From NCBI GenBank assembly GCA_017631315.1, contig JAGBTN010000012.1, positions 209,191 through 273,190 of the forward strand: a stretch of 64,000 nt of DNA, given 5' to 3'. Below are positions 9,105 to 16,939 of this stretch, piece after piece; positions within the stretch are counted from its first letter, which is position 1; each line of letters opens with the position of its first letter. The DNA is from Bacteroidaceae bacterium. Its GTDB lineage: Bacteria; Bacteroidota; Bacteroidia; Bacteroidales; Bacteroidaceae. Both the position numbers and the translations under genes were made by a program. The notes under the pieces are model-generated. The model had not been told where the DNA came from. It did not search any database and saw only the letters and a program-made list of their open reading frames with translations.

Positions 9105-10562
9105 TCATAGTTTCTTGCGCTTGCCCGATGCCGGCCGCATCATCTTCCTTGCCATAGCCAGGCATCGACGCGCCCACTGGCGGTCATCCTCGTCGGGATT
9201 CCGTCCCCACGGCATGTTCGACCCACCGCCACCGCCGCCATGTGTCTGAGCAAACTGCGTTGCTTCGTCCACATATCCGGCCATCAGCTGGAGTCCGACG
9301 GTGACAACCTTGTTTCCATCCTCTGCCAGTTCCGAGAGCAGAGTGCTGTCAAACAGCTGCTGGTCTTCTGCGTTCATCCGTTGCAGACGCGGCTGGAACT
9401 CATTGACTAGTTTCTCCAACATCACGGCGTGCAGGTCTGCCGTCAGATTCATTGACCAGGACTTTTCAGACTGGAGTGCTTTGGCAGAGAGATCATCGGC
9501 TTCATTCTGGATTTGCTCACGGTCGGCTTTAAGCACAGCCAACTGTTCTTCCGTCTGTGCCAGCTGTACCTGACGTGCTGCCAGTTTCTCTTCTGTCTGT
9601 GAGAGTTGCCATTCCAGATTGCCGATTTTCCGTGCCAGCACCTCGCTATCCTCCTCGCCCGATTCGAGCCAGTCACGCAAGGTAGCCAGTTGATGCTCGA
9701 TGTTCTCCTTTTCAGTGGTCAGGTTGGCAATCATGGTAGAAAAACTCTTGGCCTTCTTCTCGGCAATGGCAATCTCCGTCTGAAGTTCGCTCAATGACTT
9801 CCGATGGTTGTCAATGTCCTCCTCCAGTGTACTGCACTCCGAGGACAGCCAGCGCCTGTATTCCTCTGTGGAGCGGTGCCGTGCGTTCGTTTCCGAGACA
9901 CTTGCCCCGCGTCCAAGTCCCCACTTCTCGTTCACTTTCGCCAGTTCGTCGTGAAGGGCGAGGGTGCGCATCTTGAACTCCAGTTTGTCCTTGCCTGAAA
10001 AGAGTTCCTTGAAGGCAAACTTATTGTCTTTGTCAAGTGGCAGAAGGCTACAGTGTATGTGTGGGTTCTGCTCGTCCAGATGGACGATGAAGGAGACGAT
10101 GTTCTCCTCACCCCATTTGCCACATACGAAGTCATAAATATCCTTCGCCCACTGCTCAATCTCCGGCTGTCGCCGTATGGCAGCATTGTCGGCTCCTTTC
10201 TCGAAGTCCACCTCCTGACTGCCGAACGCCATTTCCCTCATACGCTCCCGTGAGCCTCCGAAGATGATGTTGACCACTGTGCGGTACTTGGGCGGATCAA
10301 GTCCCTTGTTGGGGTCTTTGATGCCACGAGCATCCAGAATCTCTGCCATTCGTCGTGACAGGGTATGTTCCTTGTCAACAGGCCGGACGATGCCGCCACG
10401 GGCAATCTCGAAGTTCAGATGTTCACGGCTGCGGTCGTAGTTGCCTTCCTTCGCAGCCTGTTCCCATCCGTTCTCTGACCAGCGTCGCAACTGTTCGTTG
10501 CTGCTCTGGGCGATGCCCTTTGAGGTCTTGATGTCCATGACCTGTTTTGCTGTCGTACTCAT
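9105..10562 (-). CDS. MobV-type relaxase (Mob/Pre family)
   Basis: 485 aa from the ATG at 10562 (MSTTAKQVMDIKTSKGI). The HUH-type metal motif HLDEQNPHIH is at residues 161-170, as in Mob/Pre relaxases that nick oriT and start strand transfer. The N-terminal region has SREHLNFEIARG, also a family mark. Residues about 255-400 are a long coiled coil (EDIDNHRKSLSEL onward, many Gln/Glu/Leu heptads). The end contains a Gly-rich GGGGGGSN stretch and a basic RKMMRPASGKRKKL tail. A repeat-rich 200-bp stretch upstream is the natural oriT candidate. Presence of a MobV relaxase suggests mobilizable transfer; coupling and mating-channel genes are not in the window. Confidence 0.9.
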   Translation of the reverse strand: MSTTAKQVMDIKTSKGIAQSSNEQLRRWSENGWEQAAKEGNYDRSREHLNFEIARGGIVRPVDKEHTLSRRMAEILDARGIKDPNKGLDPPKYRTVVNIIFGGSRERMREMAFGSQEVDFEKGADNAAIRRQPEIEQWAKDIYDFVCGKWGEENIVSFIVHLDEQNPHIHCSLLPLDKDNKFAFKELFSGKDKLEFKMRTLALHDELAKVNEKWGLGRGASVSETNARHRSTEEYRRWLSSECSTLEEDIDNHRKSLSELQTEIAIAEKKAKSFSTMIANLTTEKENIEHQLATLRDWLESGEEDSEVLARKIGNLEWQLSQTEEKLAARQVQLAQTEEQLAVLKADREQIQNEADDLSAKALQSEKSWSMNLTADLHAVMLEKLVNEFQPRLQRMNAEDQQLFDSTLLSELAEDGNKVVTVGLQLMAGYVDEATQFAQTHGGGGGGSNMPWGRNPDEDDRQWARRCLAMARKMMRPASGKRKKL

Positions 10563-10605
10563 AGTTCCTATCCTTTCTATTATTGTTGACGGCTTCCGTA
10601 CCATC

Positions 10606-10756
10606 TTCTACCGTTTGTCCGAAATAAACCTTCAGACAGGCCCTTAAAACTGACTGAGCTTGCTCTTTATCTGGTCAGTCCTCCCAACCAAAAGTTTGGT
10701 GTGGGGAATTAGGCTTCCCAAACGGTAGAAAATATGGCACGGGCAAGCCCTGTGCC
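10606..10756. repeat. Inverted-repeat-rich region, candidate oriT
   Basis: This gap between the relaxase and winged-helix genes holds nested inverted repeats. TTCTACCGTTTG at 10606-10617 is matched by its exact complement at 10719-10730. ACTGAC at 10649-10654 pairs with GTCAGT at 10674-10679. A hairpin ACCAAA-AG-TTTGGT sits at 10687-10700, and a GC-rich hairpin (GGCAC GGGC / GCCC t GTGCC) at 10736-10756. MobV origins of transfer typically lie just upstream of the mob gene and contain inverted repeats. The nick site is not identified here. Confidence 0.5.
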
Positions 10757-10768
10757 TATCCTTGGTGC

Positions 10769-11758
10769 TCAGCCTTCAGTACCCACCGAGGTGGGTGTCT
10801 CATCCTCTGGGGATGCGCCTGTCGTTTTAGGAACAGCCTTTGACGTTTTCGTATTAGTGTCGGGCAAGTCCTCATGCTGTGACTTTATAGCGTCACCATG
10901 AGCCATAGAAGAGGTGTCGCAGCCGTCATTGGATGCGATGGCAGGAAATGCGGACAGGTAACTGTCGCAGATGCTGTCAAGCAGGGAGAGTTCCAGCTCG
11001 CCATGTACGGTCTTGGCTTCTGTCAGGAGGCTGGGCTTGGTATGCAGTCTGAAAGCGGATGCCAGAAAACCGAGGTCGGCAATCACGTCATGCCAGTTCC
11101 ACTGACGGTCTCTGCCAAAGAGAAGACGCACGGCATCCTGAATGTTCACAGGCATGTCATGGATTGCTGTCGTTTGGAAAGCCATAAATGTCATCAACCT
11201 GTGGAACTGTTGTATCTGATGCTGAGAGACAGATGATTTGGCTGCATCATCATCCTGCTGACCACTTGCATGGTCTGCCATCATGCCATAGAATGTGCCA
11301 AATGAATCGGCTACCTCATCAGGTGATGTCCGTCCGAGGATGTATCTGGCAAAAAGAAGATGACAGAAGTCGAGAAGGTCATCCGTGGATGATACTGTCA
11401 GGGAAAGGCTGGAGTGCTGCCTGATGGTGAAGACATAGCTCTTGACAAAAGGCTTCATTTCCAACAGACCGAGTGCCACAAGGCCGTCCAGGAACTGGCG
11501 GACGGTGGCCCGCTGCCACTGCCACTTGCGGGCAAGGTCAGAAATGGTGAGTACACACTGCCCGGGCAACAGGTCTATCTGCTGTCCTGCACATTTGGCA
11601 GTATAGAGGCTGTTGGACGCACGGGCAAGGAGGTCGCAGTAGGCTTCAATCCTGCTGTAGCGTTCCTCGGCCTTGGGCTTCAGGTATTCGAGCAGGGAGC
11701 GGTCCACAGACGTATGCTCCTCTGCCGAAAGGGAATGAGTTGTTCTTACGCTGTTCAT
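10769..11758 (-). CDS. Winged-helix DNA-binding protein, replication-initiator-like
   Basis: 329 aa. Residues about 35-105 form a helix-turn-helix/winged-helix unit: ARASNSLYTAKCAGQQIDLL followed by PGQCVLTISDLARKWQWQRA and TVRQFLDGLVALGLLEMK. The layout ("reduce, then screen by wHTH, then wing") recalls phage or plasmid replisome-organiser and DnaD-like N-termini. The middle is helical without a recognisable motif. The last 60 residues are a Ser/Thr/Asp/Pro-rich disordered tail. The start overlaps the stop of the preceding membrane-protein gene by 4 bp. It sits directly upstream of the candidate oriT, so a role in replicating or processing the excised element is reasonable but inferred. Confidence 0.55.
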   Translation of the reverse strand: MNSVRTTHSLSAEEHTSVDRSLLEYLKPKAEERYSRIEAYCDLLARASNSLYTAKCAGQQIDLLPGQCVLTISDLARKWQWQRATVRQFLDGLVALGLLEMKPFVKSYVFTIRQHSSLSLTVSSTDDLLDFCHLLFARYILGRTSPDEVADSFGTFYGMMADHASGQQDDDAAKSSVSQHQIQQFHRLMTFMAFQTTAIHDMPVNIQDAVRLLFGRDRQWNWHDVIADLGFLASAFRLHTKPSLLTEAKTVHGELELSLLDSICDSYLSAFPAIASNDGCDTSSMAHGDAIKSQHEDLPDTNTKTSKAVPKTTGASPEDETPTSVGTEG

Positions 11759-12336
11759 TGATTTTCTTTCTTGTGATTGTTGTGGTTATTTTGAGCAAGG
11801 TGTTTCTTCGGAAATGCCAGATGCTGGGTTGGTCTGCCATAGTAGTTCTTCGTGATAATCTCTGTCAGATGCAAGAAGTCCGAAAAGCATTCTGGTCTGG
11901 ACTTCATATCCAGCACATGCTCTGAAGGGTAGAACATGGCTGCCACACCGATGGTCAGCAACGTGACCGAGGCGACCGCCATACCATCGGTCAATGCAAT
12001 GAGCATTGACGTGAGGATGAGGAGCAGCAGATGCCCGACATGTTCATGGAGCAGGTGGAACCACCTGTCCGCCACACGGAAGAACAGAAGAGGAGTCATG
12101 AACACGACGGATGCAATAATCCCCATCGTGATACCATCTGCCACATAGTGGGTGTAGTTATACAGCAGGAGGAGTGAGTAGATGACCAAGTTGTAAAACC
12201 TCCTGGCATTCCAGTAGAGGGTCATCTTTCCATAGAACCTGCGCATGAATCGGTACTGCTTCTGATAGAGAAGCATCAGTGTCAGTCCCAGAAGAAAAGG
12301 ATAGAGATACTTGTAAATAGCGAGTGTTGTTGTCAT
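11755..12336 (-). CDS. Polytopic membrane protein of the mobilization operon, unknown function
   Basis: 193 aa. Four to five hydrophobic segments can be seen: YPFLLGLTLMLLY, FYNLVIYSLLLLYNYTHYV, ITMGIIASVVFMTPLLFF, HLLLLILTSMLIALTDGMAV and SVTLLTIGVAAMFY. The C-terminal 50 residues are soluble and end in an Asn/His/Lys-rich tail. It overlaps the downstream winged-helix gene by 4 bp, so the two are translationally coupled. I do not recognise the family. Confidence 0.65.
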   Translation of the reverse strand: MTTTLAIYKYLYPFLLGLTLMLLYQKQYRFMRRFYGKMTLYWNARRFYNLVIYSLLLLYNYTHYVADGITMGIIASVVFMTPLLFFRVADRWFHLLHEHVGHLLLLILTSMLIALTDGMAVASVTLLTIGVAAMFYPSEHVLDMKSRPECFSDFLHLTEIITKNYYGRPTQHLAFPKKHLAQNNHNNHKKENQ

Positions 12337-12351
12337 ATTATGAATGGTTGT

Positions 12352-12420
12352 TTAGTGATACATTTCCTGTTGTCTCTTCCGGGCTTCCTCCACCTGTTCA
12401 GGTGTTACCCGTTGTTCCAT
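12352..12420 (-). CDS. Very short ORF (22 aa), doubtful
   Basis: ATG at 12420, stop at 12352. The product begins MEQRVTPEQVEEARKRQQ and is a single amphipathic, charged helix. It sits in the 96-bp gap between two genes of the same operon and has no Shine-Dalgarno-like site. It may be a real micro-protein or chance; only conservation of the reading frame would tell. Confidence 0.2.
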   Translation of the reverse strand: MEQRVTPEQVEEARKRQQEMYH

Positions 12421-12432
12421 GGGACTGCCTGA

Positions 12433-12666
12433 CTACTGGTTGTCAGAAGTGGTATTGTCCTTATTTTCCTCCTTCGTCTCTTCCGAAGGACTGTCATGAT
12501 TCTTTTTCACGCCATCACGCAGTCCGCGCATGATGCAGAGGCAGCCGATGATGACTGACAGGAAGAAGGCTTTGGCATACGTAACGAGATCCTGGGAGGT
12601 CATTGCCAGTATGCAGATGGCGATGACGGTTCCGAAGAACACATTGATTTTATGCTGGTCACTCAT
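12433..12666 (-). CDS. Small membrane protein, unknown function
   Basis: 77 aa from the ATG at 12666 (MSDQHKINVFFGTVIAICIL). Two adjacent hydrophobic segments (FFGTVIAICILAMT and AKAFFLSVIIGCLCIM) are followed by a charged C-terminal tail rich in Glu/Asp/Lys/Asn. The start is placed so that it overlaps the 3' end of the previous gene by only 8 bp; the longer frame would overlap it by 71 bp. It belongs to the mobilization operon. The family is not recognised. Confidence 0.6.
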   Translation of the reverse strand: MSDQHKINVFFGTVIAICILAMTSQDLVTYAKAFFLSVIIGCLCIMRGLRDGVKKNHDSPSEETKEENKDNTTSDNQ

Positions 12667-13018
12667 AATCGTCCAATTCAAGTTTAAGGATTCCGAATGT
12701 TGCTTCCTCGATGATGTATTCCACGTCACGGTTGGTCAGGTTGCAGGCTTTCAGCCTTGCTTGTGCCGAGGGGTCTTTCCTTGTCAGTGCCGTGACGGCA
12801 TTGCCAATGTCATACTCGGTGACGTGCCAGGTGCGTGACTGCAGGAAACTGTAGTGGCTGCGGTAGCTCCGAAGGGAGAGAGTACGGAACATGAGCGTCC
12901 TTATCTCGCCGTTCACGGTGATGCGCATGGCTGTCTGCCGTTCCGTGTCGATGACCTTGATCCATGTCCTACGCTGGTGTATGATGTCGGCAATATGATA
13001 GTACAGTTGTCTGTCCAT
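12659..13018 (-). CDS. Conserved-looking small protein of the mobilization operon
   Basis: 119 aa, soluble, with many Arg and aromatic residues: HIADIIHQRRTWIKVIDTER, then ALTRKDPSAQARLKACNLTNR and an acidic end. It shares an operon with its neighbours (24 bp after the 148-aa gene, 8-bp overlap with the next). Codon use and the compact gene order support a real gene. I recognise no domain. Confidence 0.55.
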   Translation of the reverse strand: MDRQLYYHIADIIHQRRTWIKVIDTERQTAMRITVNGEIRTLMFRTLSLRSYRSHYSFLQSRTWHVTEYDIGNAVTALTRKDPSAQARLKACNLTNRDVEYIIEEATFGILKLELDDYE

Positions 13019-13041
13019 ATATATAGGTAGCAGCCATGCCT

Positions 13042-13488
13042 TCAGCTGAAGTCGTTGGCAATCTCCGCCTCGTCACGCTTCATCACGAACCTTCCACGCG
13101 CTTGGTGCAGTGTCAGGTCCTGGAGGATGTCGCTGCTCATCAGTTCCAGCGACTCATAGACGGTCACGTTGAGTGTATCGACAAGTCCAGAGGCGTTGGT
13201 CATGATGTTCAGTTTGAACATCTGGCCGGTGGCGGGGTTGGAATAGGCACAGCACTGATGACCGAAGTTCGTGGCATCGGAAGGCACGTAATGGTAGAGC
13301 GTGACCAGTTCGGGACGATGGGCAAACATGTCAAGCACATCTGAAATGGAACATGGCATGAGAACTGAATAGGGAATGATGGCATAGTCATCGTAGACGG
13401 CCATCTCCTCGGCACCTGCGTTGTCTATCAGGTCGGGCAATATCAGCGGCCCGTTTTTCTTGAAATCATAAATTGCTTCCTGTAGCAT
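13042..13488 (-). CDS. Uncharacterised protein of the mobilization operon
   Basis: 148 aa, soluble, mixed alpha/beta composition. There is no signal peptide or membrane segment. An acidic helix at the start (LPDLIDNAGAEEMAVYDDYA) is followed by a hydrophobic mid-part and an amphipathic C-terminus (SLELMSSDILQDLTLHQARG). It begins 20 bp after the lipoprotein gene. No family is recognised; function unknown. Confidence 0.55.
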   Translation of the reverse strand: MLQEAIYDFKKNGPLILPDLIDNAGAEEMAVYDDYAIIPYSVLMPCSISDVLDMFAHRPELVTLYHYVPSDATNFGHQCCAYSNPATGQMFKLNIMTNASGLVDTLNVTVYESLELMSSDILQDLTLHQARGRFVMKRDEAEIANDFS

Positions 13489-13508
13489 GGTTTATTGGGT
13501 TTATGTGT

Positions 13509-14564
13509 TTACAATGTGGCAATATACAGTTTGGCTAACTGGCCGGGAATCTCCTCGGCAGCCTTGGCTTCAGCCAGTCTCTTGGATGCAAGGATATTCA
13601 CCAGTCGGGGGTAGCCATCGGCTATCTCCGTCAGTTGTCTGCGTTGCTGTTCTGTCAGCATGGAGATGCAGACGGCATCCATCGAAAGGAAAGGCTGAAC
13701 GGTCATCCAGAGATAGGCATTGGTCTGACGGGCATCCTTGACTTTCTGCCCCCGTATGAGGTCGGCACAAACCTTGGCGTTCTGAAGCAGCCGGCGGTTG
13801 GTGCGCATCGACATATAGACTAGCGCATCCTCGGAAGGGATGTCCCGTGAAGATGCGGAACGGAATATCTCGGCGCAGATGGCGTCCGTGGTCTTGGTGA
13901 TGCCCGTCATGTCGAAGTCGGAGTATTCCGCGATATGGGAGAGGAAGGAACGGAAGCAGATATCTTCTTTCTCGATGAAAGCCAGCATCTGTTCCTGATT
14001 GCCAATTCCCTGCTTGCGAGTCTCGACAAGGAACCTGATGTATTCCTGAATCATTTTCTTGGAATCACCATTTGACTGGATTCCCTTTCTGTCGAGGGCG
14101 GCATAGAAAGCCGTTGCCTTGTCCTTTACAGGCTGCAGCTCCTTGTCCTTTCTATAAGGTGACGTATTCAGCTTCAGGAAGGCGACATCTTTCATGGACC
14201 AGTTATGTGCTCCCGCCAGTCTCAGCAGCTCCGTCCGCATACTGTTCGTTGTCACCTGGAAATCCATGGAGAGGCTGATATGGGCGGTGAAGGCAGAATC
14301 TTTGCTGATATATCGGTAAACCGTATCGGACAGTTCTTGCCATCCACAGACGAAATCCGTCATTTCGCTGACGGAGCAGCCGTTCATGTCGCGCACGGCA
14401 TGGACATAATCCTGATAGGCATGAATGGCATCCTGCGAGTTCTTGAAATCATACCTTGACTTCTCAGAAGAGCAGGCCACAATCACGCAAGTACATAAAA
14501 GAAGCAAGTGAAAGAAGCGACTCGTCAGAGTATGTTTTCTTTCACTTGCTTGGTTTCTTTTCAT
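13509..14564 (-). CDS. Lipoprotein, first gene of the mobilization operon
   Basis: 351 aa from the ATG at 14564. The N-terminus has basic residues, a hydrophobic stretch (FFHLLLLCTCVIVAC) and a lipobox ending at VIVAC followed by SSEKS, so it should be lipid-anchored. The mature part is all-helical and soluble, with no motif I know. A -7 box (TACCTTTG on the minus strand, 14671-14678) lies about 107 bp before the start, next to the AGTATG cluster. As the operon leads to the relaxase, an envelope role in transfer is possible. Confidence 0.7.
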   Translation of the reverse strand: MKRNQASERKHTLTSRFFHLLLLCTCVIVACSSEKSRYDFKNSQDAIHAYQDYVHAVRDMNGCSVSEMTDFVCGWQELSDTVYRYISKDSAFTAHISLSMDFQVTTNSMRTELLRLAGAHNWSMKDVAFLKLNTSPYRKDKELQPVKDKATAFYAALDRKGIQSNGDSKKMIQEYIRFLVETRKQGIGNQEQMLAFIEKEDICFRSFLSHIAEYSDFDMTGITKTTDAICAEIFRSASSRDIPSEDALVYMSMRTNRRLLQNAKVCADLIRGQKVKDARQTNAYLWMTVQPFLSMDAVCISMLTEQQRRQLTEIADGYPRLVNILASKRLAEAKAAEEIPGQLAKLYIATL

Positions 14565-14670
14565 TTGGTTTTTCAGGCAGATTTTCTTCTGTGTGCCTGA
14601 TTGTGCCGAAAACGGCAGTGGAATTGGGATTTTTCTTCTCATTGGCGTATGTATTTGAAATTTTCGGGTG

Positions 14671-14858
14671 CAAAGGTACGGATAAATTTCGGATTAAATG
14701 CCATACTCAGCGAAAGTTTAAGTCTATTTATATTTCATACTCTAAATAGTATGATGTTCCGTTTGTACAGATGAGTTGGATTGTGAGTCTAAAAATCTTA
14801 AAGTATGATAAGAAATGTCTCAGTATGATTCCTGTCTGGAATAAATTTCCTATCTTTG
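14671..14858. promoter_or_regulatory. Divergent promoter region with five AGTATG repeats
   Basis: Minus-strand -7 box TACCTTTG (complement of 14671-14678) serves the lipoprotein operon. Plus-strand -7 box TATCTTTG (14851-14858) serves the recombinase-like gene. Between them AGTATG occurs five times: inverted at 14702 and 14736, direct at 14748, 14802 and 14822. CATACT-N6-AGTATG (14736-14753) is a perfect dyad, and the last two copies are exactly 20 bp apart. This looks like an operator region controlling both directions. The whole 14565-14903 gap holds no gene. Confidence 0.6.
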
Positions 14859-14903
14859 CGCCATATTTCTGGATTTGTAACCTCAATAAACCCCAATAGG
14901 ACG

Positions 14904-15569
14904 ATGGCAAAGATTGGTTATATCATGGTCGCTCCCCATTACGAGCATCTGGAAACTGACCGGAAATGGATGAAGGACTACGGTTGCGTGAACATCTTCG
15001 AGGAGGATGAAGCCTACGAGAAGACGCGCCCCCAGTGGAAGCAGTTGATGACCTCGCTGGAACGCGGTGACGAACTGGTCATTGCGAAGTTCTCCAATGC
15101 CCTGCGTGGCAGTCGTGAACTGGCAATGTTTCTGGAAGTCTGCCGCATCAAGGTCATCCGTGTCATCAGCATCCACGACAGGATTGACAGCCGGAACGAG
15201 CTGTTCCCCGACACGAAACCTTCGGACGTGCTGGAGATGTTCGGGGCGCTGCCGGAGGAAGTGCTGGTGCTGCGCAAGTCTGCCGCCCACATGGTGAAGC
15301 TGAAGCAGAAGCGGATTACGGCACCGCCAGTGCTGGTGTCCACACCCGCCTCCAAGCGGCTGCAACGCGAACAGACGGTCATCAACATGTATTCGGCCGG
15401 GTACTCCATCGAGGACGTTTGGCACGCCAGCGGCTTCAAGAGCCGGTCATCGGTGTTTCGCATCCTGAACAAGCATGGGGTGACACTGAACCGTGGCAAA
15501 CATGTCGGCCCAATAAAGAAATGGAATGAGCGCAAGAATCCCATCATTACAAAAGGAAAGGAGGAATAG
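14904..15569 (+). CDS. Serine-recombinase homologue lacking the catalytic serine, probable regulator
   Basis: 221 aa from the ATG at 14904. Residues 1-130 align by eye with the resolvase/invertase fold: MAKIGYIMVA stands where Hin has an IGYIRVS segment, then GCVNIFEED, RGDELVIAKF and RVISIHDRIDS. Arg8 is Met8 and catalytic Ser10 is Ala10, and the later KLDRLGRS-type arginine motif has become KFSNALRGS. The last 70 residues keep a Hin-type helix-turn-helix (AGYSIEDVWHASGFKSRSSV). It should therefore bind DNA but not cut it. It faces the mobilization operon across five AGTATG copies, which suggests a regulator. Confidence 0.7.
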   Translation: MAKIGYIMVAPHYEHLETDRKWMKDYGCVNIFEEDEAYEKTRPQWKQLMTSLERGDELVIAKFSNALRGSRELAMFLEVCRIKVIRVISIHDRIDSRNELFPDTKPSDVLEMFGALPEEVLVLRKSAAHMVKLKQKRITAPPVLVSTPASKRLQREQTVINMYSAGYSIEDVWHASGFKSRSSVFRILNKHGVTLNRGKHVGPIKKWNERKNPIITKGKEE

Positions 15570-15570
15570 C

Positions 15571-16260
15571 ATGGAATTACTGGAAGCCATCAGTGCCCGT
15601 CATTCCGTGAGGGCATATAAGGAAACACCGCTAAGTAAGGAAATCGTCGCAATTCTGAAGGAAAAGATTGATGTCTTTAACAGGGACGGGAATCTTCATA
15701 TTCAGCTGGTAATGAATGAGCCAAAGGCATTCCAGAGAACGATGGCAAAATATGGCAAGTTCCGTGGTGTTACCAACTATATCGTTATGGCTGGCAAGAA
15801 AAGTGACGACCTTGATGAACGTGTTGGGTATTATGGTGAGCATTTGGTCTTATTGGCTCAGACGCTTGGCCTAAACACCTGCTGGGTCGGTCTCTCCTAC
15901 TCGAAGGTGCCAGGAACTTATGTGCTTGCCGACGGCGAGAAGATTGCTTGTTATATAGCCATCGGCTACGGTGAGACACAAGGAAGGCCACACAAGATTA
16001 AGAAGCCAGAACAAGTAAGCAATGCCTGCGACCTAACTCCAAGATGGTTCCGAAAAGGAGTAGAAGCGGCGTTACTGGCTCCAACCGCTGTAAATCAGCA
16101 AAAATTCCATTTTGAATATGTTGGTGCTCTTGGCGGAGGCAAACACAAGGTTGTTGCCAGCCGTAAGTTCTCAATTATAGGTTATACCCAACTGGATTTG
16201 GGTATTGCCAAATGTCATTTCGAGATTGGTGCTGGCAAAGATTTGTTCGAGTGGGCGTGA
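15571..16260 (+). CDS. Nitroreductase-family flavoprotein
   Basis: 229 aa from the ATG at 15571, one base after the previous stop. It has a rare clear ribosome-binding site (GAAAGGAGGAA). The start MELLEAISARHSVRAYKETP is the classical nitroreductase FMN-binding beginning. GLNTCWVGLSYSKVPG, IAIGYGETQGRPHK and the late APTAVNQQKFHFEY agree with the nitroreductase family that has a C-terminal split domain. The reaction is presumably NAD(P)H-dependent reduction of a nitro- or quinone-type substrate; the substrate is unknown. Its stop overlaps the start of the acetyltransferase gene (GTGA), so the two are cargo genes expressed together. Confidence 0.85.
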   Translation: MELLEAISARHSVRAYKETPLSKEIVAILKEKIDVFNRDGNLHIQLVMNEPKAFQRTMAKYGKFRGVTNYIVMAGKKSDDLDERVGYYGEHLVLLAQTLGLNTCWVGLSYSKVPGTYVLADGEKIACYIAIGYGETQGRPHKIKKPEQVSNACDLTPRWFRKGVEAALLAPTAVNQQKFHFEYVGALGGGKHKVVASRKFSIIGYTQLDLGIAKCHFEIGAGKDLFEWA

Positions 16261-16790
16261 TAACAAGACAGATAACAGCAGCCAATGCTGATGAAAAGAT
16301 AAAACAGCTCTACGAAACGGCATTTCCTGAAGGAGAGCAGATTCCATGGGAAGATTTGATGCGTCTCGTCGGGGAAATGCCGTTGGACTTCACCGCCTAT
16401 TACGATGGCAAAGAGTTCATAGGTTTCACCATCGTTTATCCACGCAAGTCCTTCAACTGGTACTGGTACTTTGCCGTCCGTGAGGAACTGCGAGGCAAGG
16501 GCTATGGTCAGCAGATTCTCACTCAGCTGATAGAGCATTACAAAGGACAGACTTGTGTCCTGGACGTGGAGAGTCCGACACAAGTCTGTGACAACATGGA
16601 GCAACGAAGAAAACGCCATGCTTTCTACCTTCGCAACGGCTTTAGGGACACAAATGTCTATCGCACCTACAACGACATCACCATGACCATTATGATGATG
16701 GGCGAAGGTACATTCACCATGCAAGATTGGGATGACATCACCAACGAACTGAAAAGGTTCTGGTGGCCTGATGACATCAAAGAAGAATAG
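16257..16790 (+). CDS. GNAT-family N-acetyltransferase
   Basis: 177 aa from GTG at 16257, which overlaps the nitroreductase stop by 4 bp; the GTG at 16251 is an alternative. The acetyl-CoA-binding motif A is clear (AVREELRGKGYGQQILTQLI), preceded by the beta strand WYWYFAV and followed by HAFYLRNGFRDT, the usual motif B region. The N-terminal half (ANADEKIKQLYETAFPEGEQ) is typical for small GNAT proteins. The substrate cannot be told. Together with the nitroreductase it forms a two-gene cargo operon whose joint role, possibly drug or toxin modification, is a guess. Confidence 0.85.
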   Translation: MITRQITAANADEKIKQLYETAFPEGEQIPWEDLMRLVGEMPLDFTAYYDGKEFIGFTIVYPRKSFNWYWYFAVREELRGKGYGQQILTQLIEHYKGQTCVLDVESPTQVCDNMEQRRKRHAFYLRNGFRDTNVYRTYNDITMTIMMMGEGTFTMQDWDDITNELKRFWWPDDIKEE

Positions 16791-16807
16791 CGTATATCCT
16801 GCTGACG

Positions 16808-16921
16808 CTATCTGTCACGTCTATAGTCATTCCGACGATCTCCGTTCCACCATGCCCTGAGCACGAGGAAGATGATACGGAAAACTATGACGATGATAAT
16901 AATGCTGCCAATATCACTCAT
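16808..16921 (-). CDS. Small single-pass membrane protein, 37 aa
   Basis: Starts MSDIGSIIIIVIVFRIIFLV and ends in an Arg-rich tail (WWNGDRRNDYRRDR). One very hydrophobic segment (residues 5-22) followed by a positively charged end is the layout of a single-pass small membrane protein. The start lies 18 bp after the SLOG gene's stop and on the same strand. Too short to trace to a family; the composition is hard to get by chance from this GC content. Confidence 0.5.
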   Translation of the reverse strand: MSDIGSIIIIVIVFRIIFLVLRAWWNGDRRNDYRRDR

Positions 16922-16939
16922 CAATCATCTGTTTAGATT

